From positions 124,001 through 188,000 of the forward strand of contig JALQBC010000020.1 of NCBI GenBank assembly GCA_023375675.1: a stretch of DNA of 64,000 nt. Reading direction: 5' to 3'. This DNA comes from Cytospora piceicola (Eukaryota; Ascomycota; Sordariomycetes; Diaporthales; Cytosporaceae). Positions 38,401-49,830 of this stretch are shown one piece after another. A program made the position numbers and the translations under genes. Numbering within the stretch: the stretch's first letter is position 1; the number at the start of each line of letters is the position of its first letter. The notes under the pieces were generated by a model, which saw nothing but the letters and a program-made list of their open reading frames with translations, did no database searches and was not told the origin of the DNA.

Positions 38401-39924
38401 TGGACCGATGGCGAATCTGTGTGGTGGGTTTGTGTACCGCGGGAAGAGCTTCTGGAGCACAGCATGCGTCGTTGGCCGCGTTCTTGCTGCTGGGAAAGGT
38501 GCAGTGGAGTGTATGGGGTGGATATCGAGCGACGTTACGCCTCAAGGCATTAGCGACAGCTGGGTGGACGTCAATGTTGAAGATATTCCAGGTAAGAGAG
38601 AACGACCCAGCTGCCTCACCCATTGCCTAAGGTGTCTTGGCCGGTTGTGTACAATTCATTGGGCTAGAGTCATGCTTGGCGCTTGAAGAGCGAGAGATTC
38701 GTTCTCAACGTTATCCGGGTACATTGGCTAACAAAACCGACAGAGGATGTCAAGCACACTCATAGACAAGCCAGACTCTGGGGTAAGCAGGCCATCGAAA
38801 AAGAGTCTTCAATCCTGGGCGCAGGCGGAGACGATGATTCCATCTTGCCCGCAGACTTCGTCGTCCCGTACGAGAACAACTACAAAGTGCCACCACCAAC
38901 CATCGGTGTCGAGCTCAAGACCCTGGACTTCACTGCGCCTTTCGATTCGGCTCACACCACACCAACACTGGAGGCTACGACGCCATTCTCGGATACCACC
39001 ACACAAAACGAGATCAAAAGTTATACGCCATCGGTAACTTTCAACGTGACAACGTGGGAGGATGACGAAGATCAGCAGTACACGTTTAGCCTGGCCAAGG
39101 ACGTCTACTTCGTCACTGCTCACCCCTGTGTCCCTTCGAACCATGTCAGGATCTTGAAGTCGCCTTCAAGTCCTACCATCCAGCAGATCGACCTCTCTGG
39201 GAACCCAATAGGCGACATCGCCAAACCGTCCAACCAAGTCAATATATTGTGTAAGCATCATCCTAAAGACTACTCGTCCCCTCGATGTACTTGCCGCTGA
39301 CAGGGTCTCCCAGGCCACCCACTGCACAAGTTCTACAGGTACACGTCCATCCACCTCTCCGAGCTCCTCAACAAGTCCGCCTGGACCCTCGAGCAGCTCC
39401 TCGACGACTCGGAATCCAACACAGCGCCGAGCATCCTGCCGTCGTCCAAGTCCGAGCGGGCCCCGCGCGTGCTCGTCATCGACGCCATGACCAACTTCAA
39501 GCCCCAGCCCGAGGCACACGAGATCCCGCTCTCGCCCGTGAACAGTAGGGCGAACACGAGCTTCAGCTGGAGCGAGCCCACCAGCCGGCACTCCTCGCTG
39601 AGCAGCATCGTGAGCGGCGGCTCTCCGGAGGCGGCGGACGCGTCGGCGGGGGCGGGGGCGGCGTCGGGGCCCATGTCGCCGACCCCCAAGGAGAAGGCGA
39701 GGGAGAGGGACGCCGAGAACAGCCGCAAGGGCGCGGCCGAGACCAAGATGCACTCGGAGACCAGGAGGCGGCAGTTCGGCAGCGACATGGAGATCCTGGT
39801 CCGGGCCGTCTGTGCCGAGAGGGGGTGGAACGCCCTGATTGCCCGCCGTAGGAGGGGGTGCCTTGCTTGTGCGATCCGGGAGGCGGGCGCGTTGGGGTGG
39901 AGGGTTGTGATCCGTGTTGATTAG
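35426..39924 (+). CDS. Conserved filamentous-fungal protein of unknown function, 1238 residues
   Basis: Model of four exons: 35426-36124, 36692-38591, 38744-39250 and 39314-39924. All phases fit and the total is 1238 residues. The first exon is basic and Ser/Pro-rich (start MPSVPFFKKRQPRDSKR) with KSQRLKRLQSLALKSRQKKE near its end. The second begins with a proline-rich linker and then enters a well conserved globular part (MATLSDLDIEKLFSGAPQFF, then GHYTGAPHPSVAFPWDEQLP). The C-terminus carries VLVIDAMTNFKPQPEAHEIP and a Cys-containing last domain (MEILVRAVCAERGWNALIAR). I recall similar proteins only as uncharacterised Pezizomycotina proteins and assign no function. Intron 1 is long (567 nt). 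An alternative start at 36860 inside exon 2 (MATLSDL) could give a shorter form. No membrane segment was seen. Confidence 0.75.
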
Positions 39925-40606
39925 GGGGGGTTCTGAACCGGCAGGGTATTGTGTGTGGAGAGATTCGTGTGTGGGGATGGCGATGGTCCAAGTGGTTTAC
40001 ACGAGTACATAATTATTTACGATACCCCAGCTGAGCGAGCGAGCGAGATTAACCTGTATCTATAGCGTTCTTTTCCGGTAGCGATAGGTATTGACTTAAG
40101 TGGGATAGTCTGGGACGATATTCCGCTGGACGGGAGAATCGAGCTGTATTCAATTGATACAAGCCCACTAAGTTGGCAGACCTATGAAGGTCTACGAGGA
40201 AGAGCAGAATGGGTTCGGAGCCTTGGAGTTTATCTGGCATACCAACATGGTCAAAAGAGACTAGCCCAGAGCAGAGGACTGGGTGGTAGTAGATTAACAC
40301 AGCCATGGAAGAGCATTCATACCACAGGGAGGAAGTATTCAATCTTGGGATTTTGGCTACTGAAGTGGATGTGGAATAACAGTAATCATGAGACTTCAAT
40401 CATATGCAAGTCTCAGCCAAGAGACCATCCTCGTGCAACGCAATATATAAATGTAGGACAGGAATTCCTGTTGACTCCAATCCAACGCCGTCAAAAAGTA
40501 CGCTGAAATAGCGAGCAACGCGTGCCCGCAGAAATATCCAAAGACAAAAATACCCTTTCCTCTCATCGTTCCACACCACGCATATTCACGGCTCACGAAA
40601 CGAAGA
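39925..40606. other. Convergent 3' intergenic region
   Basis: Lies between two convergent genes, so it should carry both 3' UTRs. No additional gene or RNA was recognised. Confidence 0.5.
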
Positions 40607-41536
40607 TCACAGCTCCGACCCCCACCCCTCAGCACCAACACTCCACTCCTTCCAGTGCTTCTCCTCCCCAGGCAGCCTCACGCCCTCCCACTCACCCCTC
40701 GTGACGTTCTTCCACTCGTCGACGGGGATCCACCCGATATACGCGCGGTCACCAAACCCGCCGACCCAGTACACCTGTGTAACGACAAGACGCACCCACT
40801 CGGCAGCGTGAATCCGGTTGCCCGGGAGCCAGTACTTGGCGTCCGGGTGGTACTCGAGGAAACACGACTGCAGGGCCTGGGCCTGGGCCTCGGAGCCGGG
40901 CGTGACGTCCTCGAGGTAGCCGAGCAGGGAGAAGCGCGGGAGGTTGGCGGCGCTGTAGGGCACGGGGTCGTAGCGCGGCGGCAGGAGGGTCTCCCCACCT
41001 ACCTCCTCCCCGCCGCCGCTCCCCAGCCCGAGCCAGCTCCGCACCCACGACCAGGCCGGGCTGTACGACCTGATGCGCTTCTCGGGCGGGTGGGGCGGGG
41101 CCCAGCTGACGCTGATGCTCATATTACTACCGGCCGCGACGTTCTTGAAGCTGGTGGCGATCTTGATGGCCAGGATGGTCGGGTTGCCCGCCTCCTCGGC
41201 GTCGCAGTCCGCGATGTAGTCCATCAGACCGATGGGGATGCCGCCGAGGTTCGGGGGCCGGTTCTCGAGGGTGTCGGCATCTGCGTCTTTGGCGTCGGAG
41301 GGGAAGACGGTGGAGAGCGTGGCGAGCGGGGATAGGGCGAGGATGCGGCGGCCGAGGACGGCGGACTCGTAGGATGTTGGGATGCGGAAGCCGGAATGTG
41401 AGGCCTGCTCTTCGTGGGGGTTGGTGAAGAGGTGACGGCGGTCGAGTGGCGAGTCTGAGGACGAGGAGGAGGCGGGTGTGGCTGTTGCTGCGGTGCTGAA
41501 GGCCGCGATGGCCGAGAGCGAGGTGGTGAGCTTCAT
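40607..41536 (-). CDS. Secreted CREG-like protein (FMN-binding split-barrel, PNPOx-like fold)
   Basis: Single exon of 309 residues. I start it at the ATG giving MKLTTSLSAIAAFSTAATAT, a clear signal peptide with an Ala-rich core. The family pattern follows: SGFRIPTSYESAVLGRRIL, LATLSTVFPS, PIGLMDYIADC, RFSLLGYLEDV, then CFLEYHPDAKYWLPG and QVYWVGGFGDRAYIGWIP near the C-terminus. This matches the pyridoxamine-oxidase-like domain of CREG and its fungal relatives. These proteins often do not bind flavin tightly and are exported glycoproteins whose role is poorly known. N-glycosylation sequons are visible (for example NMS and NVT). A Gly/Glu-rich loop near residues 195-205 is an insertion. The open frame continues 12 codons upstream without an ATG. 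Confidence 0.85.
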   Translation of the reverse strand: MKLTTSLSAIAAFSTAATATPASSSSSDSPLDRRHLFTNPHEEQASHSGFRIPTSYESAVLGRRILALSPLATLSTVFPSDAKDADADTLENRPPNLGGIPIGLMDYIADCDAEEAGNPTILAIKIATSFKNVAAGSNMSISVSWAPPHPPEKRIRSYSPAWSWVRSWLGLGSGGGEEVGGETLLPPRYDPVPYSAANLPRFSLLGYLEDVTPGSEAQAQALQSCFLEYHPDAKYWLPGNRIHAAEWVRLVVTQVYWVGGFGDRAYIGWIPVDEWKNVTRGEWEGVRLPGEEKHWKEWSVGAEGWGSEL

Positions 41537-42361
41537 CTCGATGATGGGGAGCTCACTTGATGAGTCAAGCAATACCTAGGTAGTAAAATCTGGCTGTGTG
41601 TTGTGTTGTAGCTGTGCTGGGTAGGTATGAGTTTCCTGGTATGCAGCAAGGTCGGAAGCAAACAACGAGGGGATCGACAAGCTTGAGCCGAGGGACGCGG
41701 AGCTTTATCAGATTAATCTTATCACTTGGCAGTCTCCACTATTGGCCGCTTTCAGCCGGTCACAACAGGGATGTGAGGTCATCCATACTATGATTTACCT
41801 TGTAACCGTGATGGGTATAAGACGATCTTCTGTAGCGTCAGTTGAGGATGAGATCCCGGCGAAAAGAAAAAGGGTCAGAAAGCTCCCAGTGCCCATGAGG
41901 CTCACCGTTCCGCCTACCGGTATGCACACACGTGTACCTAGACAAACCCTGGAGCATTTATGTATTTGTTCCTCAGTAGCACCGGCTGTCTGAGGATAGT
42001 ATTTACCAAGTAATGAGGAGCTAATAGTGACTACCTAGGTAGGTACTATTCATCCCTCCAGTATCCAGGGATGATGGCCTATCGCTCGAGGACCTTCGGC
42101 CGCCGTTAAGCTTCCCCAGCGTCACTTACACGCTATTGGTCAATTAGCGTACGCAGCGGGACAGTGCCTGTACCCCTGAAAATTCCACGCCAAGCCCTGG
42201 ATGCTTAAAGGGCCCCAGATAATCATCCGGCTGCAAGCTTCAAGTGGCACCACCACGCGACCGAGACCACAAACCAAGTCGTGGCCATGGAATTAGGTGC
42301 GGCCTTTTCTTCTCTTCTTCGTTCTCTGAGGGAGAGTACCTGTTGGTGGCAAAAAGACACC
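41537..42361. promoter_or_regulatory. Divergent upstream region of the CREG-like and aldehyde dehydrogenase genes
   Basis: About 0.8 kb separating divergent genes. It contains ACCTAGGT palindromes at about 41574 and 42032, the latter extended to ACCTAGGTAGGTAC. No gene is supported. An in-frame ATG at 42287 could extend the aldehyde dehydrogenase by 25 residues (see that entry). Confidence 0.45.
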
Positions 42362-44255
42362 ATGCAAGCAGGAAACTTCGTCGAGCAGTGGCTCGCCTAC
42401 GCCCGGACCCAACTCCAACAGCTTCCGTAGGTGCCCTTCTTCCCCCTGAGTAATAGCCTATGTGTTGGAGAATCCTGGGTCAGCTGACATGTAGGATGGT
42501 TATAGGCTCGACAATGCACCTATCTTTGCGTGGACAGCACTCTGGCCACTGGTCCTCCTGGCTATCTTCTTCTACGTGAAGAGCGAGCGCGACGAGCCCA
42601 TACGATACCGAGTCCCCTCCCCCAAGGTGCCAGAGCCCAAGGAGATCCTCGAGAACCCATCCGTCAAGGTCTCCGGAACAAGCGCCGTTCAATGCTACGC
42701 CCCGGCGACCGGCCAGTTCCTCGGCTTCATCAACCCCTCGAGCCCCGCCGCCATAGACCGAGCCATCGACGCCGCCGAGGCTGCGCAGAAGATATGGGCC
42801 GAGACCACCTTTAGAGAGAGACGCAAGGTCCTGCGCTCCATGCTGCAGTATGTCCTCGACAACCAGGAGGAGATCTGCCGCGTGGCCTGCCTCGACTCCG
42901 GAAAGACCATGGTCGATGCTCAGCTCGGAGAGGTTCTTGTCACGGTCGAGAGGCTCCAGTGGACACTTACACATGGAGAGAAGGCCTTGGCGCCGAACAG
43001 GCGACCGACGAACCTGCTGATGATGTACAAGAAGAACGAGGTTTACTACGAGCCCTTGGGTGTCGTGGCTGCTCTTGTGTCTTGGAACTACCCCTTCCAC
43101 AACCTGATAGGCCCCATCATCTCCGCCATATTCTCCGGCAACGGCATCGTCGTCAAGGCCTCCGAACAGACCGCCTGGAGCTCCAGCTACTTCGCGAGCA
43201 TCGCCAGGGGCGCCCTGATCGCCCACGGCCACGACCCAGCCTTGGTACAGACCGTCGTCTGCTGGCCCCAGGTCGCAAACCACCTCACCTCCCACCCCAA
43301 GATCGCCCACATCACCTTCATCGGCTCCCGCCCCGTCTGCCACAAGGTCGCCGAGTCGGCGGCCAAGGCCCTCACCCCCGTCGTCGCGGAGCTGGGCGGG
43401 AAGGACGCCTGCATCGTGCTGGACTCGGCCCGGGGCGACCTGCCGCGCATCTGCGAGACGCTCCTCCGCGGCACCTTCCAGGCCGCGGGCCAGAACTGCA
43501 TCGGGATCGAGCGCATCGTCGCCACGCCGGGCGTCTACGACGCGCTGGTCGAGCGGCTCGAGCCCCGCGTCAGGGCCATCCGGCTCGGGCAGGACAAGGA
43601 CATGGGCGCGCTCATCTCGGACGCCTCCTTCGGCCGCCTCGAGGGCCTGGTCCGGGACGCCGTCAAGGGCGGCGCCAGGCTCCTCGCGGGCGGGCGGCGG
43701 CACGCCCACCCGGACCACCCGGGCGGGCACTACTTCAGCCCGACGCTGCTCGCCGACGTGACGCCCGACATGGCCGTCGCGCGGGAGGAGTGCTTCGGCC
43801 CGGTCATGGTGCTCATGCGGGCGCCGGCCGGCACGGCGGCGGCGGTGCTGGCCGTGGCCAACGCGCCCGACTTTGGGCTCGGCGGGAGCGTGTTCGGGCG
43901 CGACTCGGACCCGGTGCTGGGGGCGGTCGCCAGGGGCCTGCGGTGCGGCATGGTGGCCGTCAACGACTTCGCGGCCTTCTACGCCGTGCAGCTGCCCTTT
44001 GGCGGCGTGGCGGGCTCGGGGTACGGCCGGTTCGCGGGCGAGGAGGGCCTGCGGGGCCTGTGCAACACCAAGGCGGTCTGTGCGGACCGATGGGGGTGGG
44101 CCGGGGTCCGGACCAGCATACCGCCCCCGATCAGGTACCCCCTCGAGAGCCAGGAGCGGAGCTGGAGGTTTACCAGGGGGGTGGTGGAGACGGGGTATGG
44201 CCTCGGCGTGGCGAGGAAGATTGGGGGTGTGATGGGGATTTTGGGCAACATGTAG
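42362..44255 (+). CDS. MSC7: Membrane-anchored aldehyde dehydrogenase, Msc7 type
   Basis: Two exons, 42362-42426 and 42506-44255 (intron of 79 nt with a GCTGAC branch site and TATAG acceptor), give 604 residues. A short amphipathic N-terminus is followed by one transmembrane segment (WTALWPLVLLAIFFYV) and then a full NAD(P)-dependent aldehyde dehydrogenase. The fold shows SWNYPFHNLIGP, the general-base motif ELGGK, the catalytic cysteine in GQNCIGIER and EECFGPVM near the C-terminus. The layout matches yeast Msc7 and its fungal relatives, which sit in membranes and whose aldehyde substrate is not well defined. An in-frame ATG at 42287 would add 25 residues, but that stretch (ending with CWWQKDT) does not look conserved. 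The very GC-rich second half generates long antisense shadow frames. Confidence 0.9.
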
Positions 44256-44616
44256 AGGAATTTTGAAGCATGAGCACGTTGCGTGGTGAGGTTGCGGAGG
44301 TCTGGCTGTTGGGTTCGAGGCTGAACGGTCGGTTGGGGGGAGCAAGCACCTTGGGTGTACATGGTTATAATTTGCTAATGCATCACTACCACAAAACCTA
44401 CCACAACCGCTTCAATAGTGGTCCGATGGGTTACCTGGTATTCTTCAGTAAGGTGTGTTGGCGGTTGCCCACCCTTGCACTTCAATCGCTACTTTGATCG
44501 GCCTCAGGGGACGCATCTGACCCACACGAACAAAGCATGATAGTTTCAGGCAAACTGGCCTCCTTGCTATACAGACCGTGTTCTACCCCCGCTCCCCCTT
44601 GCCCCCAAAACTCCCA
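44256..44616. other. Convergent 3' intergenic region
   Basis: Short spacer between the 3' ends of the aldehyde dehydrogenase and F-box genes. No separate gene was seen. Confidence 0.5.
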
Positions 44617-46196
44617 TCAATCCAGCCCAAAATCCGACCACGGCTCATGTACCCCCAGCCCATGCCCGACAGACCCGGGCGCCATAAGCGGCGAGGGCAG
44701 CAGCTGCTGCGCCTCCCCGGGGACCCCGAGGAACAGGCCCGCGCGGTGCCGCCAGACGCGCGCGAACGCCGCGACGTGCACGTTCCTGCTGTGCATGGCG
44801 CCCCGGCCCCGCAGCCGCCACCGGCGGCCCAGGTGCCGGTACACGCTGGCGCCCTCGTGCTGCTGCCCCTGGGCCTGCCGCAGCAGCGCGGCGACCTCGC
44901 CCAGCAGCGCCTCCTGCCTGGACCCGGGCGCGGCGCGCGGGATCAGCGATGTCACCTGCGCGAGCGACGTCTGTACGATGTAGCGGGGCCAGTTCACCTG
45001 GGTGTCGAAGACGCCGAGGAGGTTGAACAGGGCGAGGATGCGAGCCGCGAGCTCCAGCCTCTCGTTTGTGTCTTTGTTTGCGTTGGTGTTTGTGTCGTCT
45101 TCGTCGTCGTCGTCGTCGCTCGCGGGTTTGCCGTCCGCTTTGATCAGCCGCAGGATCTGCTTGAAGCCCTCCCGGGTGACCTCCCACGTCTGGTCCTCCT
45201 GCAGACAGGCGCCGCCGCGGACGAGCCAGAACAACCGCAGCATCTTCTCCACGCCCACGTCGACGGCCCCGTCGTCGGACTCGAACGGCCCGGAGAGTAT
45301 GTCCCCCGGTATCCTGGCGCCGGGGTGGACCTCGAGGTGCATCCCCAGCATGGCCCGGAGGCGGTAGGTGTTCTCCCGGAGGGGTATCTGGCCGGCGGGG
45401 ACGTGCGCGGCCGAGCTGGAGTGGGAGATGAGAGCCTCGAAGTTGACGAGGTCGAAGGCGAGCTTCTCGCGCATGGTCATGGTGGTGGCGGGGCTGGCGG
45501 TGTCGTCTGCCTCGTCGATGTAGGCTCTCTCGTAGAGACTGCCTGGCTGGGGAGCCATCTTGAGACGCTCCTGCCTCAGTTTGGGAATGTGGAAGTAGGC
45601 TCGTCCTCTGGACTGCTGCCGGATCCATACGTCGAAGGATGTGAGGAGCATCGGGAGTTTGGCCCAGGAACAGGCGAGGACGGAGGACTGGTAATTTGTT
45701 AGAACCTTTGATGATTCGGCTGCTGCAGGGAGACAAAATGGTCCAAAAAACAAAACAAAAACAAAATTAGGAACAAAAATACCTGAAATGTAGGAACGCC
45801 TTCAATCCGCTCCGCATCCGACTGCCACCCGTCGTAAGACACAACCTCGAAGTTGTCGCAGCCATAGTAGGCGTCCCACGTTGGCCCAAAGGCGGCCCCG
45901 ACCAGTCGATACTTAATGGAGTCGCTCGAGAGCATATGATAGAGCTCACGGCTGACGAGGGGAAGGAGAAGGTTCTGTGATGCGATGAATATTCGCTCGA
46001 GTATCTCATGAGGGAGCTGATGTAGGCGCGCCCTCTTCACTCTGGTATCGTCGCCATCGCCATGATGCTGCTTCTTGGCTCGTTTCTTCTCGGGTTGCCC
46101 GTCTATCTCCGCATTGTCCTTCCCTTGCCCATTCGATCTTTTCAATTGTTTGGGCTGTCCTCGCTTCCCGCGTACTCTGATCGGAGTCAGCTTCAT
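44617..46196 (-). CDS. F-box domain protein
   Basis: Two exons on the minus strand, 46196-45783 and 45687-44617, joined in phase 0 by a 95-nt intron (GTATTT donor, CTAAC branch site, CCAG acceptor), give 494 residues. The N-terminus is Lys/Arg-rich with KKRAKK, a likely nuclear localisation signal. An F-box follows at about residues 57-85 (LHQLPHEILERIFIASQNLL, then LPLVSRELYHML). This part would recruit Skp1 of an SCF ubiquitin ligase. The rest is largely helical without recognisable WD or LRR repeats, so the substrate is unknown. An Asp-rich tract (DDDDDEDD) comes from a GTC-type trinucleotide run. The gene is divergent from MRS2, with starts 570 bp apart. Confidence 0.82.
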
Positions 46197-46766
46197 GTTC
46201 TGGCCTGGCCAGGTCTCATTCGCTGCTCTTGAAGAGCGGCGATGAAGAGGTTGTCACAAGCCGAATGCTGCTGCCGGTATTTCCAACACCCCATGAATCC
46301 CAACACCTGATGACCGCCAAATCTGGGATAGTAAAGATCAAGTCATGCTGTTCATTTACTAAAAAGTAAGGGACCCTCTTGAAAGAAAACACAAATTGCT
46401 ACTTTGAGGTCAAAGATGTCGGCTTCAGTGCTACTCAGGTACATCTTATCTCGGACAATGTTTGATGTCCACGGGCGCTATTTGCACGCCTTTTAGACCA
46501 CAAGGTGTTGATAAGCTCACACCAGACCCACTAGCGGGAGTCGCACAGGTGCTTGGTTTGGGCCCACCCAGGGCGTCATCGCAGTAATGTGGGAAGTTTT
46601 CCATGGTTTAGTTTCCGTTCCGAAGCACCTTTGACGTAGTGAAAATCCTCACGTCGAATAACTTAACACCATGTTGCGCAGGCCTTGCCATTCCGATAAC
46701 TGGAGTGACCGAGTGTCCCAATAACCCGATCGCTGTCAATCAAAGACAGTGAAATCCCAATTCGGG
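46197..46766. promoter_or_regulatory. Shared divergent promoter of the F-box gene and MRS2
   Basis: 570 bp between two divergent start codons. No gene fits. The left part carries the F-box leader and the right part a short MRS2 leader. No specific binding site could be assigned with confidence. Confidence 0.5.
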
Positions 46767-48616
46767 ATGCGCTCATCAATACAGCCTGCAGTTCCTTCTC
46801 GCAGGCTGCTCCGGTATCTACGGTTCCAATCCGAGGGGGTTGCCTTCTTCAGTACCAACCATGGCAATGCTACAGCTGCGGCTACGACCACCGCTCTAAG
46901 ATGCTGTGCGCCACGACGAGACCCCAGGGAGACCATCCATATCGTGACTGGAGCCAGGCTCTCGCCACGCCGACTTTCGACCTCGAAGCCCAGGAAATAT
47001 GAGGCCGCCCTCCACTCCGCCGTTCTCGACCTTGAGAGCATCCTCCCCAAGTCCCTGAAAAGGGTCCGCCCGACCGGCACTCACCTCCTGGCCGCGAACA
47101 GTTCCGTGGTATCGAGGAGGTCCGCGTCGACTAAAGACTCAGGCGAGGAAGATGGGAGCAAGACATCGTGGCAGCAGAGACTATGGGGCCCAAATACCGT
47201 GAAACCGGATTTCCGAAGCCGCACCACTACCGACGACTTCGATACTTCCATCTTCACGACTTCCATGACGGCCAGGAGAGCCAAGGCTGCGCTGGAACCT
47301 GTACTGAGGTGTACTGAGGTGGATGAGAAGGGCGAGGCCATTCTCACGGACGGTGCTTTCAAGAAGAGCGAGCTTATCGCGAAGGTAGGCACAACACGGT
47401 AGCCACTCATTTTGGGCTATGCACACTGGCCTCTAGAGAGAAAATCACAAACCAAGAAGGCCTACTAACTGTGATTCAGTACGGCCTCATGCCCCGTGAT
47501 TTGCGCAAGATCGACTCCTCCAACTTGCCACACATTCTTGTCCGGCCCTCTGCGATCCTCCTCAACCTTCTCCACCTCCGCGTGTTGATCAAGCACGACC
47601 GAGTGCTCCTCTTCGACGTCTACGGCTCCTCCAGCTCCTCCGCACAGTCTGAGTTTATGTACGAGCTCCAGGGTAAGCTGCGGCAGAAGCAACCCCCTGG
47701 GACGACCGGCGACCAGCCATACGAGTTCAGGGCCCTCGAAGTGGTGCTCATGTCGGTGACATCGGAGCTATGGAGGGACTTTGGCACGGTTCAGGACCCC
47801 GTCATGCACTTGTTGAGCGACCTGGAGGAAGATGTCGACCGCGAGAAGCTCAGGATCCTGCTGGTGCTTTCGAAGAAGGTCAGCACCTTTGAGCAACGGG
47901 CAAGGCTCGTGAGAGATGCCATTGATGAGTTGCTGGATGCGGACGACGATCTCTCTGAGATGTACTTGACGGAGAAGACGAGGGATATCTCGCGCGAGAT
48001 CGACGACCACACTGAGATCGAGATGCTGCTGGAATCTTACCACAAGATCTGTGATGAGGTGGTCCAGGAGGCAGGTAACCTGGTTTCGGGTATCCGAAAC
48101 ACGGAGGAGGTGTAAGTGATCTTTCCGACAACCTTCAGCCTTTCAAGCCGACTAACTTGGCCCACCAGTATCCGCGCCATTCTTGACGCTAACCGTAACT
48201 CCCTCATGCTCCTCGATCTCAAGTTCAGCGTGGGCACGCTGGGCCTGGCAATGGGCACCTTCCTGGCAGGTCTTTACGGCATGAACCTGGAGAACTTCAT
48301 CGAGGATACCACCTGGGGCTTCGCGAGCATCACCAGCGCTTCTGTATTCTTCAGTCTCCTGGTATGCTGGTACGGCTTGGTCAAGCTGCGCAAGGTCGGG
48401 CGCGTGCGCATGGGCCAGTCCGCCAGCCCCGCGCGCAAACTGTCGCCGTCCAAGGACGGCCTCGAGCCGTATGGAGCTGCGCAGTGGTATCGTGACGATA
48501 GCCCCACGGCGCTGCTGGAGGCGAAGCATCGCGAAAAGTTGAAGAGGATTGCGAACATGAAGCAGAAGCAGGCTACGACTACGGGACTTAGGGGTTGGTT
48601 GCAGCGGTTGCACTGA
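46767..48616 (+). CDS. MRS2: Mitochondrial inner-membrane Mg2+ channel Mrs2
   Basis: Three exons, 46767-47384, 47480-48111 and 48169-48616, give 565 residues with consistent phases. The Arg/Ser/Ala-rich N-terminus looks like a mitochondrial presequence. The matrix domain starts at ARRAKAALEPVLRCTEVDEK and continues with YGLMPRDLRKIDSSNLPHIL and FRALEVVLMSVTSEL. Two transmembrane helices lie near the C-terminus, at about 436-453 and 467-488. The Mg2+-selectivity signature Tyr-Gly-Met-Asn (YGMNLENF, GMN at about 454-456) follows the first helix. This is the CorA/Mrs2/Alr1 superfamily, and the protein is a homopentameric channel. The presequence and matrix domain favour Mrs2 over plasma-membrane Alr1. 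Lpe10, a related mitochondrial partner in yeast, is the only other likely name. Confidence 0.93.
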
Positions 48617-48995
48617 AACAAGTATACGGCACACGAGCTTGGGCAGCTCGGCCTCGAGACACCAAGTCAACTCATACGTTGAACGATGGCACATGTCTAT
48701 CATCTGGTCTGGAAGGTTGTTCCGGCCTGTGAGATGGCCGGCCAAGAGAATCTGGGCTATGCGGGATGATGCATATCGCATCGATCTGTATGAACGTCGG
48801 GTGCCGTACTCACGCGACGGCACTCCCAACTCACCTCATTTCTGAAAGATATCAAAGGCGTACGATACCCCACTTAGAGCAAAAAATGACGAGCATTATT
48901 ACGTCTCATATGATCTAATCCATACCGTGATGCAGTTAAGGCTCCAAGTGCGTTTATCATTAATCTTGCCCCCGTTTGGCTCCTGCCTCTTATTT
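48617..48995. other. Convergent 3' intergenic region
   Basis: Spacer between the 3' end of MRS2 and the 3' end of the small hypothetical gene. No additional gene is supported. Confidence 0.5.
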
Positions 48996-49748
48996 TCAAC
49001 GTGACAACAGCTCCTTCAATTGGAACACCTCGACGACTCCTTCATCGATTTTAGGCAACCCCCTCCGGATCCGGATCCACCTCTTCCCCTCCTGCCTCTG
49101 CTTCTCAAACGCATCCGGCCTCCCATCCCCGGGCACCGGCGGCATCTCAAACACATCCCGGCCGCTGATCTCCCGGTTCGGAGGCAACACGGGCGCCCGC
49201 ATGCCCGACTCCAGGCCGGACCTCATGCCCTCTATCTCCGTCCTGAGAGGATTTCGGTTTGAAATAGTCACCGTAACACCCTCCTCCTCCTCCTCCTCCT
49301 CCACCCCCCTTCCCCCCTGCCCCTGCCCCTCCCCGCCCCCCTCCACGCCGCTGCTCCTGCGGCTGCCCCGCCCGGGCGCGATGAGCGCGGGCACGACCTC
49401 GGCGTCCTCGATGTCCAGCTGCCGCAGGGCCGCGTGGCGCACGTGCTCGAGGACGGCCTTCTTGTACCTGGAGGCGTAGGCGGCGTCGGCCTGCCGGCAG
49501 AGGGCCAGCGAGGGGTAGGACGAGACGAGGACGAGCAGGCGGTCGTCCCGGGCGGACTGGAGGAGGAAGTGGTGGGGCCGGCGGGGCCTCGGGGCCAGGG
49601 CGAGGTGGATCTGCGAGCCGGACGAGACGGGCGCCGGCGTGTAGCACGCGCACAGCTCGAGGATCTGGGCCCACAGGGCGAGGAAGGCCGGGTCGGTCGC
49701 GGCGTGGTCGGGCTGGAGGGTGAAGAACCAGAGCCTGGTGATGGCCAT
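48996..49748 (-). CDS. Hypothetical protein with conserved N-terminal domain, 250 residues
   Basis: Single open frame starting at ATG 49748. The N-terminal 115 residues look like a compact conserved domain (start MAITRLWFFTLQPD, then LWAQILELCACYTP, HHFLLQSARDDRLLVLVSSY and PSLALCRQADAAYASRYK). This could be a small alpha/beta-barrel of the antibiotic-biosynthesis-monooxygenase sort, but that is only a guess from the predicted strand-helix pattern. A Gly/Glu-rich linker with seven consecutive Glu residues follows, encoded by a CCT repeat at about 49280-49302. The C-terminus is basic. I know similar proteins only as fungal hypotheticals. Confidence 0.65.
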   Translation of the reverse strand: MAITRLWFFTLQPDHAATDPAFLALWAQILELCACYTPAPVSSGSQIHLALAPRPRRPHHFLLQSARDDRLLVLVSSYPSLALCRQADAAYASRYKKAVLEHVRHAALRQLDIEDAEVVPALIAPGRGSRRSSGVEGGGEGQGQGGRGVEEEEEEEGVTVTISNRNPLRTEIEGMRSGLESGMRAPVLPPNREISGRDVFEMPPVPGDGRPDAFEKQRQEGKRWIRIRRGLPKIDEGVVEVFQLKELLSR

Positions 49749-49774
49749 TGCGCGTTGGGGGTGTTTTTTTTTGC

Positions 49775-49775
49775 T

Positions 49776-49814
<39 letters not shown>

Positions 49815-49830
49815 TCGGGGTGTGTGTGTA
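49775..49830. repeat. (GT)n microsatellite
   Basis: About eighteen GT units from 49776, interrupted by CCTCGGG and followed by four more. It lies directly upstream of the 250-residue hypothetical gene and so in its promoter or leader. Confidence 0.9.

Noticed and set aside
36860..38686. 608-codon frame taken as a complete gene
   Set aside because: The conserved reading continues upstream of its ATG to an acceptor at 36691, and downstream exons continue after a donor at 38592. It is the central exon of a larger gene.
42480..44345. 621-codon minus-strand frame and a 435-codon alternative plus-strand frame
   Set aside because: Both overlap the aldehyde dehydrogenase exon. Its very high GC third positions suppress stops in other frames, and the products are Arg/Gly/Pro-rich without domains.
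44578..45736. Long frames of 363-374 codons overlapping the F-box gene
   Set aside because: GC-driven shadows of the F-box second exon, with Arg/Ala/Gly-rich composition and no conserved motif.
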